Shown here: positions 17,391 through 28,316 of the stretch, piece by piece | Numbering within the stretch: the stretch's first letter is position 1 | Layout of the letters: every line of letters begins with the position of its first letter | Source: Neorhizobium sp. UBA3556 | Lineage (GTDB): Bacteria; Pseudomonadota; Alphaproteobacteria; Rhizobiales; Rhizobiaceae | Direction of reading: 5' to 3' | Assembly: GCA_002376235.1 (NCBI GenBank) | Contig: DFNX01000016.1 | Span: 1,116,001-1,180,000, forward strand | DNA length: 64,000 bases | Notes under the pieces: model-generated | Databases searched by the model: none | Told to the model about the DNA's origin: nothing | The model's input: the letters and a program-made list of their open reading frames with translations, nothing else | Translations under genes and position numbers: made by a program

Positions 17391-17676
17391 GCGGAATGTG
17401 TGGCGTCGTGAAAGAAGACGCCATCTACGCAACCAACGTCAGCAAGCCCCAGCACATCACCGTCGCCATATGGGTCGAAAACACGCACGCTCAAGATATT
17501 GAAAATTATCATCTTTTAGCGCGGCCATCACGTTCCCGTGAACTTGGCAGTCACAAATGCCGCAACAATAGAGCTTGGCGAAATACTCTGCGTGAGGCGC
17601 ATTTACTGTTGCCGTTTCGCTACAGCATTCTTTGAGGACTCTCTTTATGCCGCCTTCCATCATAAAGGAGTACCAC
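17391..17676. other. intergenic region between serC leader and outer-membrane protein gene
   Basis: It carries the divergent promoters of serC (minus) and of the beta-barrel gene at 17677 (plus). I find no reliable coding frame; short frames here lack ribosome sites. Only the AAAGGAG ribosome site at its right end is clear. Confidence 0.5.
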
Positions 17677-18315
17677 ATGTTCAAGACCATTGCCCTGGCT
17701 TCGGCCCTCGCCCTCTCCGCTTCCGCTTCGGCTATTGCTGCCGACGCCGTCGACCAGATCCCGGCTGCGCCGGTTGCCGTTGACGCGCCTGAATTCAGCT
17801 GGGCTGGCGTTTATGGCGGTATCCAGGGCGGCGCTGGCTGGCTCGACGGAGAGTTCAGCGCAACCGGCCTTGGTAGCGCAAAGCAGGACTTTGACGGCGG
17901 CGTCGTAGGCGGCTTCGTCGGCTACAACTGGCAGCTCAGCAACGGCTTCGTTGTCGGTCTCGAAGGTGACGTCGATTACAACTTCAACGAGGAAAGCGCT
18001 GCCGGCATTGATGTTGGCACCGACTGGTCGGGTTCTGTTCGTGGCCGCGTCGGTTACGCCTTTGACCGTGCCCTGGTTTACGGTGCAGCAGGCTGGACCT
18101 TCACCAACGGTTACGTCGACGGCGCTGGCATCGACGAAAACGAAACCTTCCACGGCTGGACCGTTGGCGCAGGCGTCGATTTCGCTGTGATGGATAACGT
18201 ATTCCTGCGCGGCGAATATCGCTACAACGACTTCGGCGACAAGGACATCTTGCCGGGCCTGAACGTCGATCTCGACCAGCACGTCGTGAAGGTCGGCCTC
18301 GGCGTAAAGTTCTGA
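17677..18315 (+). CDS. Omp25/Omp31-type outer-membrane beta-barrel protein
   Basis: A 212-residue precursor with signal peptide MFKTIALASALALSASASA cleaved near AIAA|DA (~21). The mature chain has alternating-residue beta strands typical of 8-stranded rhizobial/Brucella Omp25-like porins: FSWAGVYGGIQGGAGW near 40, GGFVGYNWQLSNGFVVGLEG, VRGRVGYAFDRALVYGAAG, FLRGEYRYNDFGD, and a C-terminal VKVGLGVKF ending in Phe for BAM recognition. The ATG at 17677 follows AAAGGAG. A strong terminator follows. It is convergent with a second barrel protein gene. Confidence 0.9.
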   Translation: MFKTIALASALALSASASAIAADAVDQIPAAPVAVDAPEFSWAGVYGGIQGGAGWLDGEFSATGLGSAKQDFDGGVVGGFVGYNWQLSNGFVVGLEGDVDYNFNEESAAGIDVGTDWSGSVRGRVGYAFDRALVYGAAGWTFTNGYVDGAGIDENETFHGWTVGAGVDFAVMDNVFLRGEYRYNDFGDKDILPGLNVDLDQHVVKVGLGVKF

Positions 18316-18332
18316 TCCTACGTGACAGTTTG

Positions 18333-18363
18333 AAAAAGGGGCTCGTAAGGGCCCCTTTTTTTT
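18333..18363 (+). terminator. terminator of the Omp25-like gene
   Basis: GGGGC/GCCCC stem extended by A-T pairs (AAAAAGGGGC ... GCCCCTTTTT) followed by eight T residues on the plus strand. Confidence 0.85.
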
Positions 18364-18429
18364 GTTGCCTGGACAATGAGAACGACCACCATTCCAGCCG
18401 CTGGTGATCAACCGCCTGAACAGCAAACG

Positions 18430-18452
18430 CAAAAAGCCGCCCGAAGGCGGCT
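18430..18452 (-). terminator. terminator of the minus-strand outer-membrane protein gene
   Basis: Minus-strand GAGCCGCC-TTCG-GGCGGCTTTTTGC: a 7-bp GC stem with TTCG tetraloop and a T5 tail, 20 bases after the stop at 18472. Confidence 0.88.
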
Positions 18453-18471
18453 CTGATGCTGATAAGATGGC

Positions 18472-19311
18472 TTACTTGTAGACGATAGGCTCCGGCTCGT
18501 AAGCCACCGGCGCCTCGCAATTGTTATTGAACATGTAACGCGCGCCAAGGCGAGCCTCGTGGCTGTAGATGCCCTTGTCGCGGCCCGGACCACCGGAATT
18601 TGCAAAGCCGAACATGTCGCCGGCATCGATGTAACGGAAACGATAGCCGACATCCGCTTTGAGGTTGCAGGTCACATCGATCGTTGCACCTGCCATAAGG
18701 GCACCGGTCGCACGCCACTTGCCCTTACCGCCATGTTCTGACGTCGGATCGCAGCTCGTCGGATCACCAACTTCGCAAGATGTGTTCCGCAGCTTGTCCC
18801 ATTTCACGTAGGATGCGCCGAAGCCAGCACCCACGTAAGGTGTGAAGTAAGCGTAGGTACCGAGATCGACATACACGTTGGCCATCAAAGAATAGGCTCG
18901 GAATGACGAACGATCGTCGGAGATACAAGGACCTGCAGGCAGCACGCCGCACCCGCCGGTGGTGCTACCACGGAAATCGGATTTCGTCAGGTAGTCGAAT
19001 GTAACGTCGGTCCGCAGATAGTTATTGATCTGGTAGCCGACACCGCCTCCCAGAAGAAAGCTGTCCTTGATATGCGTGGACGCGAAATCCACTTCACTGT
19101 CCGCAGCACCGCCCTGGAAGTATTTGGCGCCGCGCATCTTGTTGAACGAGTAGCCAACGTCTCCACGAAGATACCAGCCGGTTGCTTCCTGCACCGTTAC
19201 TTCGGGTGCGTCCATGAGCGGTTCGGGCTGGGGCTGATACAGGTCTGCCGACTGGGCAACGCCGGCCAAGAGCACTGCCGCAGCAACCGTGGTTGCAAGG
19301 CGCATCTTCAT
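18472..19311 (-). CDS. outer-membrane beta-barrel protein
   Basis: A 279-residue precursor with signal peptide MKMRLATTVAAAVLLAGVAQSA (cleavage near residue 22). The mature protein has repeated barrel strands (GWYLRGDVGYSFNK, FLLGGGVGYQINNYLRTDVTFDY, FRAYSLMANVYVDLGTYAYFTPYVGAGFG, ADVGYRFRYID, HEARLGARYMF) and two likely disulfides in extracellular loops (CGVLPAGPC and CEVGDPTSC). Such proteins resemble rhizobial OmpA/Omp31-like surface antigens. The ATG at 19311 follows GGAGAAGCGAAG. A perfect TTAA-N7-TTAA site lies 80 bases upstream, suggesting CtrA control. Confidence 0.85.
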   Translation of the reverse strand: MKMRLATTVAAAVLLAGVAQSADLYQPQPEPLMDAPEVTVQEATGWYLRGDVGYSFNKMRGAKYFQGGAADSEVDFASTHIKDSFLLGGGVGYQINNYLRTDVTFDYLTKSDFRGSTTGGCGVLPAGPCISDDRSSFRAYSLMANVYVDLGTYAYFTPYVGAGFGASYVKWDKLRNTSCEVGDPTSCDPTSEHGGKGKWRATGALMAGATIDVTCNLKADVGYRFRYIDAGDMFGFANSGGPGRDKGIYSHEARLGARYMFNNNCEAPVAYEPEPIVYK

Positions 19312-19392
19312 CTTCGCTTCTCCAAGCTTCATCATGCATGGCGTGCCACATGCACCACCACCCTATTTGGCTTGGAGAATGAAGGATAAAGG

Positions 19393-19409
19393 TTAAGTCC
19401 CACTTAACC
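19393..19409. promoter_or_regulatory. CtrA-type binding site (TTAA-N7-TTAACC)
   Basis: TTAA (19393-19396), seven bases, TTAACC (19404-19409) is a full match to the CtrA consensus TTAA-N7-TTAAC. The site is also a near-perfect inverted repeat (GGTTAAGT-CCC-ACTTAACC). It lies between the divergent outer-membrane protein gene and the GH15 gene and could serve either. Confidence 0.55.
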
Positions 19410-19540
19410 ATAAGCATTTACCCGATTGCACCATTGCGAAACAGGCGCGTTACTTCTCCCATCACATAAAGTTCAGCACCAAATTGATGGAGCCGATACC
19501 TGGTCCCGGCGTTGACCTGTGCAACACGAAAGGACCAGCC

Positions 19541-21376
19541 TTGAAACATCGCGAAGACGATGCGGGCAAGTCGATCGTCAATACGGTCGATGTGCCCCGC
19601 CCCATCGCCGAGCACGGCGCCATCGGAAACATGCGAACGCTTGCTCTCGTCGCCAAAGATTGCACAATCGATTACCTGTGCTGGCCGAACCTCGACAGCC
19701 CGAGCGTTTTCGCAAGCCTGCTCGATCCGGAAAAGGGAGGTGCCTTCGAGCTGACGCCGCAGATCGACGGTGCCCGTCGCCTGCAGATGTACGTTCCTGA
19801 AAGCAATGTTCTTCTGACCCGCTGGCTCGGCAATGCCGACAGCGCGGAAATCGTCGACTTCATGCCTCTCCCGCACAGTCCCGAAGAACCATCCTCCCTG
19901 ATCCGCCGTGTCACCGTCACGCGCGGCAAGGTGACTTTCAGGCTCAAATGCTGGCCACGCTTCGATTACGCCCGCAACACTCCGAAGGTGAGAACAGGCA
20001 AGGACCATGTCTTTTTCCATTGCGGCGACTTCACGCTGCGCCTGTCAGGTGCCGTGGATTTCCATGCGCAACAGGGCGCGGCCATTGCCGAATTCACCCT
20101 CCATGGCGGAGAATCCATCGACTTCACACTCGATGGCGACGAAACACGCCATACGCCCGATACGGAAGCTATCGACACAATCCTTCGCGAGACGACGGAA
20201 TACTGGCAGGGATGGGCGAAGAAATCGACCTATCGCGGCCGCTGGCGCGCTTCCGTCACCCGGTCGGCACTCGCGTTGAAGATGCTGACCTCCGCCGAAT
20301 ACGGCTCCATTGCCGCAGCCGGCACATTTGGCCTGCCGGAAGCGCCGGGCGGCGAGCGCAATTGGGATTATCGCGCCACATGGATCCGCGACGCATCCTT
20401 CACCATCTATGCGCTGATGCGGCTCGGCTATCTCGATGAGGCCAATGCCTTCGGCCACTGGATCAGCGATCGGACCGACCGATCCGACGGCAATATTCAG
20501 ATCATGTACAATCTCGACGGCACGCGGGTGGCGCGGGAACAGTCGCTCGATCATCTTTGCGGTTATGGCGGCGCAAAGCCCGTCAGGATCGGCAATGACG
20601 CAGCCGGGCAGATCCAGCTCGATATCTACGGCGAACTGCTCGATTCCATCTATATCAGCAACAAATACGGTGGCTCGATCTCGCATGAGAACTGGCTGAG
20701 CGTCCGCAATGTCGTCGATCATGTCTGTGACGTCTGGCAGGAACCGGATGCCGGCATATGGGAAGCGCGCAGCGAGCCGCAGGAACACCTGCATTCCCGC
20801 CTCATGTGCTGGGTCGCCGTCGATCGTGCCCTGCGCCTTGCCCAGAAGCGCTCGCTGGCAGCCCCCTTCGGCCGCTGGGTGGAAACCCGCAACGCGATCA
20901 CCGAGGATATCTGGGAGAATTTCTGGAACGAGGAACACGGCCATTTCGTCCATGCAAAGGGCGGCACGGAACTGGATGCCTCGATGCTGATGATGCCGCT
21001 CGTCCGCTTTACCAGCGCCACTGATCCGAAATGGCTGGCGACACTAGACGCCATCTCCCGCGAACTCGCCGACGACAGCCTCGTGATGCGCTACAAATGG
21101 GAGGATGCACTGGAGGGGCGCGAAGGTTTCTTCGGCGCCTGCTCATTCTGGTATGTCGAATGCCTCGCCCGCGCCGGGCGTCTGCGCGAAGCAGAAATCC
21201 ATATGGAAAAGCTGCTGCTCTTCGGCAATCACTTGCAGCTCTATGCAGAGGAGTTCGATCCGCGCGGCGAGTTTCTGGGCAATTTCCCGCAGGCCCTCAC
21301 CCACCTCGCCCTGATCAGCGCCGCCTTTTATCTCGACGGCGCCCTGGACGGCAAATTCCGGGAATGGCGGCCTTAA
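19541..21376 (+). CDS. glycoside hydrolase family 15 protein (glucoamylase/trehalase-like)
   Basis: About 611 residues: an N-terminal beta-rich domain (IAEHGAIGNMRTLALVAKDC near 15-35, TIDYLCWPNLDSPSVFASLL next) and an (alpha/alpha)6 GH15 domain from ~230 (GGERNWDYRATWIRDASFT). The catalytic acid is the Glu of REGFFGACSFWYVECL (E528) and the base lies in YAEEFDPRGEFLGNFPQA (E570/E571). Family members cleave alpha-glucosidic bonds of maltodextrins or trehalose; the substrate cannot be fixed. The TTG at 19541 is chosen for its AAAGGA ribosome site; ATG 19487 has none and is the alternative. It overlaps convergent glmM by four bases. Confidence 0.85.
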   Translation: MKHREDDAGKSIVNTVDVPRPIAEHGAIGNMRTLALVAKDCTIDYLCWPNLDSPSVFASLLDPEKGGAFELTPQIDGARRLQMYVPESNVLLTRWLGNADSAEIVDFMPLPHSPEEPSSLIRRVTVTRGKVTFRLKCWPRFDYARNTPKVRTGKDHVFFHCGDFTLRLSGAVDFHAQQGAAIAEFTLHGGESIDFTLDGDETRHTPDTEAIDTILRETTEYWQGWAKKSTYRGRWRASVTRSALALKMLTSAEYGSIAAAGTFGLPEAPGGERNWDYRATWIRDASFTIYALMRLGYLDEANAFGHWISDRTDRSDGNIQIMYNLDGTRVAREQSLDHLCGYGGAKPVRIGNDAAGQIQLDIYGELLDSIYISNKYGGSISHENWLSVRNVVDHVCDVWQEPDAGIWEARSEPQEHLHSRLMCWVAVDRALRLAQKRSLAAPFGRWVETRNAITEDIWENFWNEEHGHFVHAKGGTELDASMLMMPLVRFTSATDPKWLATLDAISRELADDSLVMRYKWEDALEGREGFFGACSFWYVECLARAGRLREAEIHMEKLLLFGNHLQLYAEEFDPRGEFLGNFPQALTHLALISAAFYLDGALDGKFREWRP

Positions 21377-22728
21377 GCCGCTTCCGACCGAACATTGCCG
21401 ATCACATCGATCAGACCGTTGACGATCTTTTCGACCTGATCGCGATCGTCGCCTTCCGCCATTACGCGGATCAGTGGCTCGGTGCCGGAGGGGCGAATGA
21501 CGAGACGGCCCTTGGAGCCAAGCTCGGCTTCCGCATCGGCAATGGCCTGACGGACCATGCTGTCCTCCAGCGGCTTGCCACCGGAGAAGCGGACATTCTT
21601 CAGAAGCTGCGGCACAGGCTCGAAGCGGCGGCAAACTTCGCTGACAGGACGACCAAGCTTCTTGACGCAGGCAAGGATTTGCAGTGCTGCAACAAGCCCG
21701 TCGCCGGTCGTGCCGAAATCCGACAGAACGATATGACCGGACTGTTCACCACCGACATTGAAATCATGGTTGCGCATATGCTCGACGACATAACGGTCGC
21801 CGACCTTGGTACGCGCCAGCGTCAGCCCCTTGTCGTCAAGGAAGCGCTCAAGGCCGAGATTGGACATGACCGTCGCGACGATGCCGCCGCCCGTCAGACG
21901 CTCTTCCTGCGCCCAGCTTTCGCCAATGACGGCCATCAGCTGGTCGCCATCGATGATCTCGCCGTTTTCGTCAACGATGATCACGCGGTCCGCATCGCCA
22001 TCAAGCGCGATGCCGATATCGGCGCGCACTTCGTGCACCTTCTTCTGCAGGCTTTCCGGCGCAGTCGAACCGCAGCCGAGATTGATATTGGTACCATTCG
22101 GCTCGTTGCCGATCGTCACCACTTCTGCGCCGAGTTCCCAAAGGGCGAGCGGCGCCACCTTGTATGCCGCGCCATTGGCGCAGTCGATCGCAACCCGAAG
22201 ACCATGTAGCGTTACATCGCGCGGCAGCGTACGCTTGGCCTGCTCGATATAACGATAGATATCGCCTTCAACGCGCTTTGCCCGGCCGATATCGGCGGAT
22301 TTGGCAAGCTGCGCGTGCAGATCGCTGTCGAGCAGATCCTCAATCCGCATCTCCAGCTCATCGGAAAGCTTGTAACCGTCGGGCCCGAACAGCTTGATGC
22401 CATTATCCTCGAACGGGTTGTGGGATGCGGAAATCATCACGCCGACATCCGCCCGCAGCGAACGCGTCAACATGGCAACGGCTGGGGTGGGGATCGGGCC
22501 AAGCAGGAAGACATCGAGGCCTGCAGCGGTAAAACCGGCCACCAGGGCATTTTCGAGCATGTAGCCCGAAAGGCGGGTATCCTTGCCGATCACAACGCGG
22601 TGGCGATGGCTGCCGTTTCTGAAAATCGTCCCGACCGCAATGCCGACCCGCATAGCGAGGTCAGGGGTCATCGGGAATACATTCGAATGTCCACGGATAC
22701 CATCGGTACCGAAATAGCGGCGTGCCAT
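21373..22728 (-). CDS. glmM: phosphoglucosamine mutase
   Basis: Converts glucosamine-6-phosphate to glucosamine-1-phosphate for peptidoglycan and LPS precursors. The 451-residue chain has the phospho-acceptor Ser102 in ISASHNPFEDNGIK, the metal loop ALDGDADRVI near 243, a sugar loop near GGEQSGHIVLSD and the phosphate-binding RPSGTEPLIRVM near 415. It begins GTDGIRG, typical of GlmM. The ATG at 22728 follows GGAGATT. The order ftsH-glmM is conserved in many bacteria; here 234 bases and a terminator separate them, so glmM probably has its own promoter. Confidence 0.95.
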   Translation of the reverse strand: MARRYFGTDGIRGHSNVFPMTPDLAMRVGIAVGTIFRNGSHRHRVVIGKDTRLSGYMLENALVAGFTAAGLDVFLLGPIPTPAVAMLTRSLRADVGVMISASHNPFEDNGIKLFGPDGYKLSDELEMRIEDLLDSDLHAQLAKSADIGRAKRVEGDIYRYIEQAKRTLPRDVTLHGLRVAIDCANGAAYKVAPLALWELGAEVVTIGNEPNGTNINLGCGSTAPESLQKKVHEVRADIGIALDGDADRVIIVDENGEIIDGDQLMAVIGESWAQEERLTGGGIVATVMSNLGLERFLDDKGLTLARTKVGDRYVVEHMRNHDFNVGGEQSGHIVLSDFGTTGDGLVAALQILACVKKLGRPVSEVCRRFEPVPQLLKNVRFSGGKPLEDSMVRQAIADAEAELGSKGRLVIRPSGTEPLIRVMAEGDDRDQVEKIVNGLIDVIGNVRSEAA

Positions 22729-22906
22729 GTAATCTCCTTCGTCATCGCGCGATCCGCGCGCTGCGGGTGGGTATCAACCAATGGGCCCGCTGCCGCGTCA
22801 TTTGGGATCGGCATTCATACGGCTATTGCCACAGTCGCGGGGCGCAAGCACGTCAATTAGCGTCAAAGCCGATCATATGCCGTGACCGGATAAACCATCG
22901 TTAACA

Positions 22907-22940
22907 TAAAAGACCGCCGCGGACGGGTTCCACGGCGGTC
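22907..22940 (-). terminator. terminator of ftsH
   Basis: Minus-strand GACCGCCG ... CGGCGGTC (22940-22933 with 22919-22912) around a 13-base loop, followed by TTTTATG, 23 bases past the ftsH stop. Confidence 0.75.
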
Positions 22941-22962
22941 CTTGTAACTCAGTAAAATTGCC

Positions 22963-24897
<1,935 letters not shown>

Positions 24898-25000
24898 CGA
24901 ACTCCCCGGACTGCCATTGCGGCCGCTCAGGCGGCCACCTTTTCTGGTCCATAACATAAGGTTGCGTAACGCCCTTGCCAAGGCGAGGCGGCGCCTCCGT

Positions 25001-26356
25001 TTAGCTTTTCCGTTCGAAAACCTTAATCGGAATAGCGGGAAGCGCGTCGCATCCGAACAAAAGCGCAAGCTCGCAGCCGAGATTAAGCTGAAACTGCGGC
25101 AAAAAACGGTCATAAGGAGAAAGGATCGGCTCGACGATCACACTCGCTTTATCGATCGTGACCGATGATGCAAGAACAGGACGGATATCGGGCAACACGG
25201 TCATGGCCCGCATGGCGACAGCCGGCGGCGCATCGGGAAACATGATAGTGGCCACACGGCGCTCGGCAGCTGTCGGGCCGATCTGGATGGCCACCTCGCT
25301 TAGATTTTCAATCCGATAGCGCTCATCCCAGCTTTGCGTTTGTCCTTTTAGAATCTCAATCGCCGTGAGGTCGCGATTTTCGCGATGCAGGAAGAGGCCT
25401 TCGCGCCTGACGTCGAAAATCACGCGTCCTGCCGTCATCCGTCCCATCACGCGCCGATCGAGCATCGCCATGACTCGATCCATCGTCGCCGATGCAGGCA
25501 GGTATTGGCGTCCGCCCAGGATGGCCGCAAGATTTGCCAGCAAGTGTCGAAGTATCTCGGGCTGCTCGTTCATAAATTCAGGCGAAAGCTGGGCGAGAAC
25601 GCCGTGGGTGACCCGCAAATAGCGGCGAGCAAGATCTGCCGCGTCATCCGCAAGCTGGCACCGCCGCCGGGCAGCCAACTGAATGGTCTCAACAGGCATG
25701 TCAAATTGATCCGCGAGCCCCTCCCTCACACGGACACGTTCATAGTGGTGATCGCTATTGCTGGGATCGTCGATCCACCCCCTGCCCGACTGCCGCAGAT
25801 AATCTCTAATGGCTTCACGCCGCGTCGTCAGAAACGGACGCATCAGCCAGCAACGGCGATCGAGCAACACCGCTTCAGCCATGCCGGCCAGGCCGAGATT
25901 GGCATCGGCTTCGCTGCGGCTGGCCCGCATGGCAACTGTCTCGATCTGGTCATCGAGCGTATGGCCCGTAACGATGACATCCGCACCGAACCTGTCGGCA
26001 GCCTCCACCAGCAGCCGGTAGCGTGCCTCCCTAGAGGCAGCCGAAATGCCCGAATTGGGCTTCTCGCCAGACCAGCGGAGGATGACGTGAGGAATAGCCA
26101 GCTCTGCGCATTGACGTGAAACCGCCTCGGCTTCACTCGCGGCCTCCGCCCTAAGCGCGTGGTCGATGGTTGCGGCAACGAGCGAGTGCCCCATCGCCTT
26201 TTCCGCGGCGAGCATACCGTGGAGGCTGAGAAGCAGGCCAGTCGAATCACTCCCGCCAGAAACGGCGACAAGGATACGGCATGGCTCTCTCAGCCTGTCG
26301 AGAAACGATTGCACCGCCTCCCGCGGAGACAAGGAGCGATCCTTAAGCACAGCCAC
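25001..26356 (-). CDS. tilS: tRNA(Ile)-lysidine synthetase
   Basis: Modifies C34 of the CAT-anticodon tRNA-Ile2 to lysidine so that AUA is read as Ile. The N-terminal PP-loop SGGSDSTG lies at residues 33-40; TIDHALRAEAASEAEAVSR near 64 and GHTLDDQIETVAMR near 129 are TilS motifs. The 451-residue length fits the long form with a C-terminal domain. Initiation is at GTG 26356, 11 bases after the cpoB stop, so it is likely read through from cpoB. Confidence 0.93.
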   Translation of the reverse strand: MAVLKDRSLSPREAVQSFLDRLREPCRILVAVSGGSDSTGLLLSLHGMLAAEKAMGHSLVAATIDHALRAEAASEAEAVSRQCAELAIPHVILRWSGEKPNSGISAASREARYRLLVEAADRFGADVIVTGHTLDDQIETVAMRASRSEADANLGLAGMAEAVLLDRRCWLMRPFLTTRREAIRDYLRQSGRGWIDDPSNSDHHYERVRVREGLADQFDMPVETIQLAARRRCQLADDAADLARRYLRVTHGVLAQLSPEFMNEQPEILRHLLANLAAILGGRQYLPASATMDRVMAMLDRRVMGRMTAGRVIFDVRREGLFLHRENRDLTAIEILKGQTQSWDERYRIENLSEVAIQIGPTAAERRVATIMFPDAPPAVAMRAMTVLPDIRPVLASSVTIDKASVIVEPILSPYDRFLPQFQLNLGCELALLFGCDALPAIPIKVFERKS

Positions 26357-26367
26357 GATAGACCCGC

Positions 26368-27381
26368 TTAGCAGCCGAGGCGCTTCTGCTCGCTGCTCAC
26401 CTTGGAAAGCACAGCCTTGGCCGCACTTGGATAGCGGCGCGGAACTTCCTTGAGTGTGGCGCAGGCGGTCTCATTGTTATCGAGCGCGGCAAGCGACATG
26501 CCGAGCTTCAGCAGCATTTCAGGAGCCTTCGGCGATTTGCCATAGGTCTGGTGCGCATTGAGGAAGGTTTTAGCCGCCTCGTTATATTTGGCTTGGGAAT
26601 ATTGTGCCTCGCCGAGCCAGAAATTCGCGTCAGGCAGGCGGCTGCTCTTGGGGTAAGCCGTAATGTAGCTGGTGAACTCGGTTTCGGCGAGCTTGTAGTC
26701 ACCCGTCAGCACATGGTCATAGGCGATCTTGTAGGCATCGCTTTCGCTGCCGAGCGAGGCGGTCTGCTGGGGATCGCGACCTGCACGGGGAGATCCCGTG
26801 TCGACGCCGGGAAGAGCCGACGAATTGCGAGCATTGTCGTTGCGGCTCGTACCGATCGGGTTGCCGTTCTGATCGAATTCCATCGAACCGAGCGTGGTCG
26901 GCGCCGGCGCGGAATTGCCCTGCTGGGCACCGCCGCCATTGTCGGATGGCGTCTCGATGATGCGGGAAATATCGTCGCCACCGGCAGGGGCGGTCTGAGA
27001 GGACGACGAGGAGGAAGGGCGGTTGGACGCCACGGCCGGTTGCCCGCCCGTGTCGCCCAAATCGCTTCTCTTCTTCTTTTCCAGCTCCTGGAAGCGGAAT
27101 TCGTTATCTTCCTGCGTCTTGCGCAGTTGTTCCTGCATCTGCAGCAACTGATAGCTCATTTCCTCGATCCGGCCGTTGAGCTGCCGGATTTCTTCCTGGA
27201 GCTGCTGGCTACGAACGGCATCATTGCTCTGCGCCAGGATCACCTGCCCCTGTTCGGGCTGTGCCTTTTGCGGAGCGCTCTGCTCGCCCTGGAAGAGTTT
27301 CGGCAATGAAAATTGGAAGGCACCAGCCGGTCCTGCCATTGCCGCCAGCCCTAGCATTGCTGCCAAGACAATTTTCTTCAT
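26368..27381 (-). CDS. cpoB: Tol-Pal system / cell-division coordinator CpoB (YbgF)
   Basis: A 337-residue periplasmic protein. Signal peptide MKKIVLAAMLGLAAMAGPAGA (cleaved ~21), a coiled coil (RSQQLQEEIRQLNGRIEEMS and on to ~105), a long Ser/Asn/Gly linker, and C-terminal TPR repeats from ~215 (AYKIAYDHVLTGDYKLAETE, ANFWLGEAQYSQAKYNEAAK). In E. coli CpoB links PBP1B with Tol-Pal during constriction. It follows pal by 200 bases, with a terminator between, so it has its own promoter and continues into tilS. The ATG at 27381 has AGGA 10 bases upstream. Confidence 0.92.
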   Translation of the reverse strand: MKKIVLAAMLGLAAMAGPAGAFQFSLPKLFQGEQSAPQKAQPEQGQVILAQSNDAVRSQQLQEEIRQLNGRIEEMSYQLLQMQEQLRKTQEDNEFRFQELEKKKRSDLGDTGGQPAVASNRPSSSSSSQTAPAGGDDISRIIETPSDNGGGAQQGNSAPAPTTLGSMEFDQNGNPIGTSRNDNARNSSALPGVDTGSPRAGRDPQQTASLGSESDAYKIAYDHVLTGDYKLAETEFTSYITAYPKSSRLPDANFWLGEAQYSQAKYNEAAKTFLNAHQTYGKSPKAPEMLLKLGMSLAALDNNETACATLKEVPRRYPSAAKAVLSKVSSEQKRLGC

Positions 27382-27504
27382 GTCGTTCGTCCTGCTTCTC
27401 TCTGATTTGCGTCGGGATGACGCGAGACGGATTTTTCTTACCTGCCGCCAAAAAGCAACCAAGCCGTCATTCAAAATCTAGGGAATCGGGGCCAAACTAA
27501 GGAA

Positions 27505-27536
27505 AAACAAAAAAGGTGGCCGAAAGACCACCTTTT
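27505..27536 (-). terminator. terminator of pal
   Basis: Minus-strand AAAAGGTGG ... CCACCTTTT (27536-27528 with 27519-27511) with T-rich tail, ~45 bases after the pal stop. It separates the tol-pal unit from cpoB. Confidence 0.85.
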
Positions 27537-27581
27537 CTAACGTAATTGTCATCTTCGTCGAGGCTAAAGCCCCCGCCGAGA

Positions 27582-28115
27582 TTACATGCCGGCGCCACCG
27601 AGAACGGTAACGGCGCGGCGATTCTGCGACCAGCAGGAGATGTCGTCGCAAACGGCGACCGGACGTTCCTTGCCGTAGGAAATGGTCTTGATGCGGTTGG
27701 CCGGTACGCCGCGCGAAGCAAGATATTCCTTGGTGGAGGCTGCGCGGCGTGCGCCGAGAGCCAGGTTGTATTCGCGGGTACCGCGTTCGTCGGCATGGCC
27801 TTCGACGGTGATCGCGTAGTTCGGGTAACGGCCGAGCCACTGAGCCTGACGGTCGAGCGTCTGCTGGGCGTCCGCGCGGATCGAGGTCGAGTCGGTGTCG
27901 AAGAAGATGCGGTCGCCGACATTGACGGTGAAGTCCTGCGTCGAGCCCGGCGTGGCCGAACCCGCACCGCCAAGACCAAGTTCGCCTGCGCTGTTGGGCA
28001 GGTTCTTCTTGTTGGCGCAGCCGGCGAGCGCCAGCGCAAGCGTGAGCGCGATGACGGCTGGGTTGCGAGCGAGGTTCTGCATGCGGCTCATCGCCTGGGT
28101 ATCAGTGCGGCTCAT
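27582..28115 (-). CDS. pal: peptidoglycan-associated lipoprotein Pal
   Basis: A 177-residue outer-membrane lipoprotein; the lipobox is LALAGC with Cys33. The OmpA-like peptidoglycan-binding domain spans ~65-175: RIFFDTDSTSIRADA, TVEGHADERGTREYNLALG and ANRIKTISYGKERP, containing the Asp and Arg that bind meso-DAP. The ATG at 28115 follows AAGGAGAG; a second ATG at 28091 is possible. It lies 201 bases after tolB and is preceded by an inverted repeat of GTTAACCAT halves. Confidence 0.94.
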   Translation of the reverse strand: MSRTDTQAMSRMQNLARNPAVIALTLALALAGCANKKNLPNSAGELGLGGAGSATPGSTQDFTVNVGDRIFFDTDSTSIRADAQQTLDRQAQWLGRYPNYAITVEGHADERGTREYNLALGARRAASTKEYLASRGVPANRIKTISYGKERPVAVCDDISCWSQNRRAVTVLGGAGM

Positions 28116-28171
28116 GGCCGGTCTCTCCTTGGATCATGAAATTCAGAGTTGCCAGACTCTAACCTAATTGA

Positions 28172-28201
28172 GTTAACCATGTTCAAATGCGTATGGTTAA
28201 C
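28172..28201. promoter_or_regulatory. 9-bp inverted repeat GTTAACCAT-N12-ATGGTTAAC upstream of pal
   Basis: Perfect arms at 28172-28180 and 28193-28201. Each arm contains TTAACCAT, an octamer linked to CtrA half sites in alphaproteobacteria. It lies 57-86 bases upstream of the pal start within the tolB-pal gap and may give pal its own cell-cycle-dependent promoter. This is inference. Confidence 0.4.
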
Positions 28202-28316
28202 CAAACCTTTCGGTGTCCCGTATCTGCCCCATTCCCGCGAGATTGGGGCAGGAAAGAGGCAAGTTTGCCTCACTCTTGATTGCAGTCTTTCACACAACAG
28301 CACCCTGTGCTTCCGA

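Noticed and set aside
21031..22209. 392-codon frame on the plus strand over the GH15 end and glmM
   Set aside because: It runs across two unrelated real genes in other frames.
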